Source: Deltaproteobacteria bacterium (GTDB taxonomy: Bacteria > Myxococcota > B64-G9). Taken from it: DNA of 5,407 bases. The position numbers and the translations under genes are program-made. Positions within the stretch are counted from its first letter, which is position 1. Every line of letters begins with the position of its first letter. The stretch spans positions 1-5,407 of the forward strand of contig QMME01000306.1 of assembly GCA_003647095.1 (NCBI GenBank), written 5' to 3'. Below the pieces are notes generated by a model. That model worked only from the letters and a program-made list of their open reading frames with translations. It had not been told where the DNA came from and did no database searches. Positions 1 through 3,812 of the stretch are shown in pieces.

Positions 1-696
1 CGCCCGCGCCACCGGCTGGGGCTCGACTATTTCCACCCGCAGGGGATGAGCGGCATCGGCCTTGCCGAGCAGGCGGCCCCCGTGGCCGTCCTGCAGCTCG
101 GCGTACCATTCCACCGCCTGGCCCGCCGCCCCGCCGAGCAGGGCGGTGGGAAAGCGAATACTCGCCGGCCGTTCGGCGGTTATCTGCAGGCGCAGGGAAG
201 AGTATTGCCGCTGATCCTGGCGACGGAAACGCAACACCAGCCGGCGGGCCAGTCGCTCCGGATCGCTCAGCAAGCGGGCCCGGCCCTCCAGGGGCTGGCC
301 GACTGCCACTTCACGGGGCAGTTCGATGTCCAGGGAGATCTGCTCCACGCCCTGGTCGAGTACCTTGCGGAAGGGCTCCTGGAACCGCGGTGACAGGTCG
401 GGAGCCAGGCGGAAACTGGGATCGATGGAAAGCGCCGCCCGGAATGCCCGGCGGGCCTGGGAATCGCGCCCCAGGGAAAGCAGGCACAGGCCCCGCAAGG
501 AGTAGATGCGTACCAGGTCACCGGGGTTGTTGCCGGGCCGGGCCAGGGCCTTCTCCAGCAAGCCCAGTGCCCCCTCGAAGTCGAGGGCGGCAAAGGCGCT
601 GGCGGACTGGTCGATGTACTTGTTGGGACCGCTGGCGCCGGCCGGGACGGCCAGCAGAACCAGGGCCAGCAGCAGCAGGCGTGAGGTGGTCTTCAT
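1..696 (-). CDS. Exported TPR-like protein, partial (C-terminus beyond left edge)
   Basis: Reading the minus strand from ATG at 696 gives 232 codons with no stop before the window ends, so this is the N-terminal part of a longer protein. Residues 1-22 (MKTTSRLLLLALVLLAVPAG and on) form a signal peptide with a basic N-region, a Leu-rich core and an AGAS-type cleavage site. Residues about 30-95 are helical and TPR-like: a paired-helix segment with ALDFEGALGLLEKAL, then YSLRGLCLLSLGRDSQARRA and ALSIDPSF. Residues about 118-232 switch to beta-rich sequence (QISLDIELPREVAVGQPLEG), resembling an Ig-like or extracellular beta-sandwich domain. It probably acts in the periplasm or envelope as a binding or scaffold protein; the substrate is unknown. 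No Shine-Dalgarno sequence precedes ATG 696, and a -10-like box sits just upstream. An in-frame ATG at 726 would add ten residues (MHSGCAILVI) but also lacks an SD and spoils the signal peptide. The coding call is firm; the function is not. Confidence 0.82.
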   Translation of the reverse strand, partial: MKTTSRLLLLALVLLAVPAGASGPNKYIDQSASAFAALDFEGALGLLEKALARPGNNPGDLVRIYSLRGLCLLSLGRDSQARRAFRAALSIDPSFRLAPDLSPRFQEPFRKVLDQGVEQISLDIELPREVAVGQPLEGRARLLSDPERLARRLVLRFRRQDQRQYSSLRLQITAERPASIRFPTALLGGAAGQAVEWYAELQDGHGGRLLGKADAAHPLRVEIVEPQPVARA

Positions 697-703
697 GATG
701 ACC

Positions 704-734
704 AGGATAGCACAACCGGAGTGCATTAATGCAA
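704..734 (-). promoter_or_regulatory. Candidate promoter for a leaderless transcript of the TPR-like gene
   Basis: On the minus strand a TATCCT box (709-704) ends 7 nt before ATG 696, and a TTGCAT box (734-729) lies 19 nt upstream of it. A -10 box there would place the transcription start at about 697, next to the start codon, which fits the missing SD. The spacer is longer than the ideal 17, so the -35 assignment is weak. Confidence 0.35.
722..733. repeat. 12-bp perfect palindrome TGCATTAATGCA, operator-like
   Basis: TGCATTAATGCA is fully self-complementary. It lies in the 108-nt gap between the TPR-like gene and the zinc-ribbon gene, overlapping the candidate -35 box of the former. Its AT core stands out in GC-rich surroundings, so a DNA-binding protein site is plausible, but no regulator can be named. 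Confidence 0.4.
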
Positions 735-750
735 CTTCGGGGTAGCGGCG

Positions 751-762
751 ACCGGCGCCGGT
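751..762. repeat. 12-bp GC palindrome ACCGGCGCCGGT
   Basis: ACCGGCGCCGGT is a perfect palindrome downstream of the zinc-ribbon gene stop. It could fold as a short hairpin (4-bp stem, 4-nt loop) at the end of that transcript. There is no T-run after it, so it is not a convincing intrinsic terminator, and such palindromes arise easily by chance in high-GC DNA. Confidence 0.2.
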
Positions 763-797
763 GGGCAACCGCTCCCGGGGTGGGGCAGGTGGCGCCG

Positions 798-819
798 CTG
801 GCTGCTAGCGGGCAGCCAG
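798..819 (-). terminator. Stem-loop spanning the stop codon of the zinc-ribbon gene
   Basis: CTGGCTGC (798-805) and GCAGCCAG (812-819) form a perfect 8-bp stem with a 6-nt loop, and the TAG stop (807-805) sits at the loop edge. No poly-T follows on the minus strand. It may protect the mRNA 3' end or help Rho-dependent ending of the operon; intrinsic termination is unlikely. Confidence 0.3.
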
Positions 820-1401
820 TGACGCCCCGGCCCGCTTGAGCAGGGCCAACTCGGGACGATCGTCTGCGGCGTGAGCGCGGAGCCCGTCCAGCAGCAGCTC
901 TACCTCGTCGATGCTGGGCTTGTCCATGCCGGCCTGGCTCATGATCTCGCGGGCCCGGAGACGATCGCCGGCGCCGGCCGGGTCATGCAACTCGGCCAGC
1001 AGGGCTGCGGCCATCACCAGCTTGGGATCGGCCCCGGGATGATCCGGCATCAGTTCCTTGGCCTGGTGCAGCCTGGCGAATGCTCTTTCGACCAGCCCGT
1101 TGTCCCGTCCCCGGGCTTGTTTCAGCCCCGCCACCAGCCTGTCGACCAGGGCCTCGTCGTCAGCGTCCGACTCGACTTGCTTGGGGTCGTAGCCCAGGCA
1201 CTCGGCGGCGTGTTCGCACCACTGGGCGCAACCCAGGCTCAGGCGCGGGTTGGTTACCATGTTGCCGCACTTGCTGCACTTGCGGCGACCCTCGTCCTTG
1301 AAGAACTCCACCTGGGCGCCGCAGTTGGCGCAGGTGACGTCGAAGATGTCTCCCGGGCGCCAGAAGCGCATGTCCTGTCCCGGACAGAGTGTCTTGCTCA
1401 T
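805..1401 (-). CDS. Zinc-ribbon protein with degenerate HD-like C-terminal domain
   Basis: This 198-residue cytoplasmic protein starts at ATG 1401 with AAGGAG 7 nt upstream, 25 nt after the ferredoxin gene, so it is the last gene of the operon. Residues 24-45 form a zinc ribbon (C24xxC27 ... C42xxC45). A second conserved-looking Cys cluster follows (C58, C62, C68 in GCAQWCEHAAECLG), plus C6. From memory, the opening (LCPGQDxRFW, GDIFDVxCxxCG, VEFFKD) matches a family in anaerobic deltaproteobacteria in which this module precedes an HD phosphohydrolase domain. Residues about 85-196 keep the helical pattern of that domain (ADPKLVMAAALL, then REIMSQAGMDKPSIDEVELLL), but the expected HD pair aligns with A136-E137 and the first His with about R106. 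It is therefore likely a non-catalytic, metal-binding regulatory or scaffold protein. The ribbon is clear; the HD relationship is a hand alignment. Confidence 0.85.
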   Translation of the reverse strand: MSKTLCPGQDMRFWRPGDIFDVTCANCGAQVEFFKDEGRRKCSKCGNMVTNPRLSLGCAQWCEHAAECLGYDPKQVESDADDEALVDRLVAGLKQARGRDNGLVERAFARLHQAKELMPDHPGADPKLVMAAALLAELHDPAGAGDRLRAREIMSQAGMDKPSIDEVELLLDGLRAHAADDRPELALLKRAGASLAAR

Positions 1402-1426
1402 GTGCTTGCTCCTTCCCGGCCCGGGC

Positions 1427-2209
1427 TCAAACCGCTGCCTGGTGTTGTTGGCGTCGCTCGTCCTCGAGCAATTCGCCGCTGGCGCCGATCTTCATGCGTC
1501 CCAGCGGCAGGTCGTAGCCCGAGCGTTTCACGGCCTGCTCGGCGGCAAAGACGAATCCGCGGCAGCAGGGGACCTCCATGTGAACCACGTTGAGCGAGCG
1601 CGGCCGCGCCTCGCGCAAGATGGCCGCCAGCCGCTCGATGTGGGCCTCCAGGTCGTCGAGCTTGGGGCAGCCGATGGCCACGGCGTGGCCGGCCAGGATT
1701 TCCTGGTGCAGTTGGGGATAGGCGATGCCGGCACAATCGGCGACCAGGTAGAGATCGGCACCGCGCAGGAAAGGAGTTCCGGGTTGCAGCAGCTGCAGCT
1801 TCACCGGCCAGTGACCCAGCCGGGACTGCTGGCGCTGCCGGGAAGGCCCGGGAGCGGCCTCGATGGTGGCCAGAGACCTGGCCAGGGAACCGGGGCAGCC
1901 GCAGGCCAACGTTTCCGGTTCCGGGGTTGCCGGGGCGGGATGGGGCTCGCCCGTGTCCCGCCCGATTTCCTGCAACCTGTGCTCCACGGCCACCTCGTCG
2001 AACTCTTCCACCTCGCGCTCGACGATGTGCAGGGCGTCTTCCGGGCACTCTCCCAGGCAGGCGCCCAGTCCGTCGCAGTAGACCTCGCCCACCAGGCGGG
2101 CCTTGCCGTCGATTATCTCCAGCGCTCCCTCGGCACAGGCGATGATGCAGGCACCGCAGCCGTTGCACTTGTCCTCGTCTATCTCGATTATCTGGCGCTT
2201 GGTCTTCAT
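1427..2209 (-). CDS. Two-cluster ferredoxin-like protein with Cys-rich C-terminal domain
   Basis: This 260-residue cytoplasmic protein starts at ATG 2209, with GAGGAG 5 nt upstream, and overlaps the Rrf2 gene by ATGA, implying translational coupling. Residues 11-33 carry a classical 4Fe-4S motif (C15xxC18xxC21xxxC25). Residues 42-60 carry a second ferredoxin half with only three cysteines (C45x5C51xxxC55-P); the usual second Cys is L48. A Pro/Glu-rich linker (about 85-100) leads to a second domain with C103-G-C105-P, D152, C159, C181-P and C215-C216, features that could bind another metal centre or form a redox-active pair. I recognise the layout (YCDGLGACLGECP, then WPVxL, GADL, ADC, CPKLDD, EVPCC) as a 4Fe-4S protein family of anaerobes, often near hcp and Rrf2 genes; its biochemistry is not established as far as I know. 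Likely role: electron transfer or Fe-S/redox sensing with its operon partners. Confidence 0.93.
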   Translation of the reverse strand: MKTKRQIIEIDEDKCNGCGACIIACAEGALEIIDGKARLVGEVYCDGLGACLGECPEDALHIVEREVEEFDEVAVEHRLQEIGRDTGEPHPAPATPEPETLACGCPGSLARSLATIEAAPGPSRQRQQSRLGHWPVKLQLLQPGTPFLRGADLYLVADCAGIAYPQLHQEILAGHAVAIGCPKLDDLEAHIERLAAILREARPRSLNVVHMEVPCCRGFVFAAEQAVKRSGYDLPLGRMKIGASGELLEDERRQQHQAAV

Positions 2210-2640
2210 GTCTGCTCCTCTCTTTCCGGAAATACGTGGGCCAGGTCGGCCAGGGTGGTTCGCTCCAGGTAATCCTCGATCTGGTCGTTGAGAGACTGCA
2301 CCAGGCCCCCCAACACGCAGTCATCACCGCCGCATACCTGGTGTGGCAGGAGACAGGGAGCGGGCCGCAGGGGACCGTCCACCGCCTCGTAGATCTGCAG
2401 CAGGGAAATGTCGGCCGGCGCGGAGGCCAGTACGAATCCCCCCTGGGGCCCGCGCACCGAACGCACCAGCCCGGCGCGGCCCAGGCGTTGCATGACCTTG
2501 GCCAGGTGGTGTTCCGAGGCTCCCAGGCGGTGAGCCATCGAGCGCGTGGAGTTGCGGCCGTTGCCGTTGCCGGCCGCCAGTATGGCGGCAGCGTGCAGGG
2601 CCAGCGATGCCGCCTCCGATATCTTGAGCATGCTGTTCAC
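2206..2640 (-). CDS. Rrf2-family Fe-S transcriptional regulator
   Basis: This 144-residue winged-helix regulator heads the operon. Residues about 31-63 form the helix-turn-helix (SMAHRLGASEHHLAKVMQRL) followed by the Rrf2 wing motif GPQGGFVLA (64-72). DISLLQIYEAVDG is the typical dimerisation helix entry. The cysteines C96-x6-C103-x4-C108 fall where Rrf2 proteins such as IscR and NsrR bind an Fe-S cluster; the outer pair has the same 12-residue span as IscR, with the central Cys shifted by one. I recall this spacing in the Rrf2 subgroup found next to hcp and ferredoxin genes. It probably senses redox, NO or Fe-S status and represses its own operon through palindromes at the promoter. The start is uncertain: GTG 2640 has GGAGGA only 3 nt upstream, while ATG 2631 (residue 4, giving MLKISEAASLALH, the usual family N-terminus) has the SD 12 nt away. 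A specific ligand cannot be deduced. Confidence 0.94.
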   Translation of the reverse strand: MNSMLKISEAASLALHAAAILAAGNGNGRNSTRSMAHRLGASEHHLAKVMQRLGRAGLVRSVRGPQGGFVLASAPADISLLQIYEAVDGPLRPAPCLLPHQVCGGDDCVLGGLVQSLNDQIEDYLERTTLADLAHVFPEREEQT

Positions 2641-2643
2641 GCG

Positions 2644-2649
2644 TCCTCC
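2644..2649 (-). promoter_or_regulatory. Ribosome binding site GGAGGA of the Rrf2 gene
   Basis: GGAGGA lies 3 nt before GTG 2640 and 12 nt before ATG 2631. It supports initiation in this area but does not decide between the two starts, since one spacing is short and the other long. Confidence 0.6.
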
Positions 2650-2661
2650 AACAGGTAAACT

Positions 2662-2683
2662 GGTACTATAATACCTATATAGT
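2662..2683. promoter_or_regulatory. Overlapping palindromes, likely Rrf2 operator
   Basis: Three symmetric elements overlap here: GGTACTATAATACC (2662-2675, 6 of 7 pairs match), the inverted repeat ACTATA-N7-TATAGT (2665-2683), and CTATATAG (2675-2682, perfect). All cover or touch the -10 box of the operon promoter. Rrf2-family repressors bind AT-rich dyads over their own promoters, so autorepression is the natural reading; which dyad is bound is not known. Confidence 0.55.
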
Positions 2684-2695
2684 TGGCGATGTCAA
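2668..2695 (-). promoter_or_regulatory. Sigma70-type promoter of the Rrf2-ferredoxin-zinc ribbon operon
   Basis: On the minus strand a consensus -35 TTGACA (2695-2690) is followed after 16 nt by TATTAT (2673-2668), one mismatch from TATAAT. The predicted start at about 2661 leaves a leader of about 20 nt containing the GGAGGA site. This is the best promoter in the window, in the right place and orientation. Confidence 0.72.
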
Positions 2696-2720
2696 GGGAT
2701 AAATGGAAAAATACCGAAAC

Positions 2721-2757
2721 GGGGACGGTCTTGACTTATTAACTTTTTACCGTTCCC
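2721..2757. repeat. REP-like imperfect hairpin GGGGACGGT...ACCGTTCCC
   Basis: GGGGACGGT (2721-2729) pairs with ACCGTTCCC (2749-2757) as a 9-bp stem with one G-T pair, enclosing a 19-nt AT-rich loop (cttgacttattaacttttt). I recall similar GGGGACGGTCTTGACTTATTAAC-type sequences as dispersed intergenic palindromes linked to REP-associated Y1 transposases in related genomes, but cannot verify this. It lies between the barrel gene's 3' end and the operon promoter, so it could also end the barrel transcript; on the minus strand an ATTTTT tract follows at 2712-2707. Confidence 0.4.
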
Positions 2758-2832
2758 GAACCTTGGTATTGCCCGCCTGGAAGGCACCGCCGAGAATCAT
2801 CCGGCATCATCCTTTCAGCAGAGAAACAGACC

Positions 2833-2922
2833 TTGGACAAACCGATGACCGTGGAGAAAATCCGACAACTCAAGGACGTTCCCGCACTGCTGGCATCGTC
2901 TGTTATAAAGGGAACCAATTGA
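2833..2922 (+). pseudogene. Short ORF, possibly the 5' remnant of a lost gene
   Basis: From TTG 2833 or ATG 2845 the plus strand reads LDKPMTVEKIRQLKDVPALL and on to a TGA at 2920-2922, 29 or 25 codons. The first 20 or so residues look like an amphipathic protein start, but no clear SD precedes them. The last 20 bases overlap the 3' end of the oppositely oriented barrel gene. It could be a gene start cut off where the lower-GC segment joins, or chance. I do not recognise it. Confidence 0.2.
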
Positions 2923-3469
2923 TCTCCACCACCAGGCTTATTTCGTGGCCGGGTGTGGCGTGGTAGAAGTTGGTATGGTATTTCAATCCCAGACCAAGCT
3001 GAAAAGAAGAACCCAACTCAAAATCGTAGCCGGTGGCAACACGCGTGAAAAAAGCACATGAAACATCGATTTCCCTCGTATAACAGCCACCGCAGTCTAT
3101 ACTGTTGGTTAGAACACCGGCACCACCCTCGACATAGTATCCCGGAAGAGAACCAACAGGATAGAACCTTGCAAGGAAACAGTGTTTTCCCTCGGTGTAG
3201 GTGAAAGGAAGTGGTATCAGCACCCAAAACAGCTCGTATCCTAAGAGCAGATCCGACGTTGCCACCCATCCAGCACGAAATAGAAACACAGATGAAGGAC
3301 TTATCCTATTTTGGCCTTCCGACTCGTAAAATAAACTTGTCCCGCCGACTCCAATTCCTAGATAAAAATGTTTTCCCCCGCGTGGAGTTTCATGTTCAAC
3401 TTCGCCGGCACTGGAAAAAGGGGACAGTAACAGCAATACCAACAGCACGAAGTACTTTATCCCTTTCAT
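2903..3469 (-). CDS. Small outer-membrane beta-barrel protein, hypothetical
   Basis: This 188-residue protein starts at ATG 3469 with GAGGGGG 6 nt upstream. Residues 1-21 are a strong signal peptide (MKGIKYFVLLVLLLLSPFSS, then AG). The mature part is alternating aromatic/glycine beta-strand sequence typical of small OMP barrels: FYLGIGVGG (35-43), VFLFRAGW (61-68), LLLGYELFWVLIPLP (74-88), FLARFYP (98-104), GYYVEGGAGV (110-119), RVATGYDFEL (143-152), FQLGLGLKYHTNFY (156-169) and a final strand ISLVVEINWFPL with an aromatic near the C-terminus, as BAM recognition prefers. C126-G-G-C129 and C138 suggest a disulfide in a loop. No specific family or cargo can be named. An in-frame ATG at 3499 with GGAGGGG upstream would add ten residues; I prefer 3469 because it gives a clean signal peptide. 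Base composition is markedly lower in GC than the neighbouring operon (for example 28 G+C in bases 3001-3060), hinting at acquisition. Confidence 0.8.
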   Translation of the reverse strand: MKGIKYFVLLVLLLLSPFSSAGEVEHETPRGGKHFYLGIGVGGTSLFYESEGQNRISPSSVFLFRAGWVATSDLLLGYELFWVLIPLPFTYTEGKHCFLARFYPVGSLPGYYVEGGAGVLTNSIDCGGCYTREIDVSCAFFTRVATGYDFELGSSFQLGLGLKYHTNFYHATPGHEISLVVEINWFPL

Positions 3470-3531
3470 ACCCAACCCCCTCTCAGGTTCCCTGGCCATG
3501 AAGCTTTCCCCTCCCGCTTCTTCACGTTCAT
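3466..3531 (-). CDS. Candidate 21-codon leader ORF overlapping the barrel gene start
   Basis: ATG 3531 on the minus strand has AGGGGAG 6 nt upstream and opens a 21-codon frame (MNVKKREGKASWPGNLRGGW, then V) whose TGA overlaps ATG 3469 of the barrel gene as ATGA. Good SD spacing plus stop-start overlap are the hallmarks of translational coupling. It may be a leader peptide, or chance in a purine-rich leader. The sequence has no recognisable domain. Confidence 0.3.
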   Translation of the reverse strand: MNVKKREGKASWPGNLRGGWV

Positions 3532-3610
3532 GGCCGGCTCCCCTCTCGCCGCGGCCGGCTGCTCGACCCGCCCCGCCTCGCCTTCGCCTCGGCCACGGCT
3601 GTCGCCGGCT

Positions 3611-3619
3611 ATTATAACA
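3611..3619 (-). promoter_or_regulatory. Candidate extended -10 promoter for the barrel gene
   Basis: TGTTATAAT on the minus strand (3619-3611) is a perfect extended -10 element (TGn-TATAAT). No -35 box is seen at the right distance (GGCAAA). A start near 3604 would give a GC-rich leader of about 135 nt before ATG 3469. The same bases read as tandem stops of a possible decayed ORF, so the match could be incidental. Confidence 0.35.
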
Positions 3620-3789
3620 CAACAACGCCTCGCTTTGCCGGAATGACCTTGTCGAGCCCCGGCTTCTTGACTGTCTTGAGTACGTAGTAACGGCGGCCTT
3701 AGTGCTTCGATGACTGCTTTTCGAATAGTGTGCCAAGGAACCCTCTGGGCCTGTCCCCATGCTGTTGTTGGCAGTGGTTGAGAGTGATA
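3612..3789 (-). pseudogene. Possible frameshifted gene remnant, unidentified
   Basis: Two minus-strand reading frames give protein-like sequence that would join with one base skipped near 3696: 3789-3697 reads AWGQAQRVPWHTIRKAVIEAL-R, and 3695-3615 reads RRYYVLKTVKKPGLDKVIPA and on to VVVL, followed by TAA TAG. The Lys/Arg-rich tail and tandem stops resemble a real C-terminus, perhaps of a transposase or nucleic-acid binding protein, but I recognise no motif. There is no start, and the 5' part runs into the lipoprotein gene's leader. Speculative. Confidence 0.2.
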
Positions 3790-3802
3790 TTATTGTTCCA
3801 GT

Positions 3803-3807
3803 GGAGG
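3803..3807 (+). promoter_or_regulatory. Ribosome binding site GGAGG deciding the lipoprotein start
   Basis: GGAGG ends 5 nt before ATG 3813. This choice gives a proper lipoprotein signal peptide, whereas the longer frame from 3759 would place 18 extra residues including acidic ones before it. Confidence 0.75.
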
Positions 3808-3812
3808 CAGAA

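Larger units (their letters stand above)
3470..3812. other. Divergent intergenic region with GC-rich leader
   Basis: This region of about 340 bases lies between the divergently transcribed barrel and lipoprotein genes. Bases 3530-3609 are extremely GC-rich and strand-asymmetric (purines on the minus strand), with GCCGGCT repeated at 3533, 3554 and 3604. Bases 3612-3789 have ordinary composition and may hold a decayed gene end. Bases 3803-3812 carry the RBS of the lipoprotein gene. I see no RNA gene here and no strong plus-strand promoter; TTGGCA (3768) - 17 - TATTGT (3791) is the best, and weak. Confidence 0.5.

Noticed and set aside
871..1593. Plus-strand open frame opposite the zinc-ribbon gene
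   Set aside because: It is antisense to the Cys-motif gene and shows no recognisable domain or SD.
1250..2272. Long plus-strand open frame (340 codons) opposite the ferredoxin gene
   Set aside because: It is antisense to a gene with clear Fe-S motifs, has no domain or RBS, and long shadow frames are expected in high-GC DNA.
3530..3646. Small plus-strand ORF beginning MAGSPLAAAGC, lipoprotein-like at first sight
   Set aside because: It has no SD, is Pro/Arg low-complexity derived from the GC-rich leader, and has no hydrophobic core.
3420..3758. GGGGACAG (3420-3427) and CTGTCCCC (3751-3758) as terminal inverted repeats of an element
   Set aside because: Only 8 bp, one copy lies inside the barrel gene's signal-peptide region, and there are no target duplications or transposase; likely chance.
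3768..3796. TTGGCA-17-TATTGT as promoter of the lipoprotein gene
   Set aside because: The -10 box matches only 4 of 6 and the predicted start would fall on the SD; too weak to annotate as a feature.
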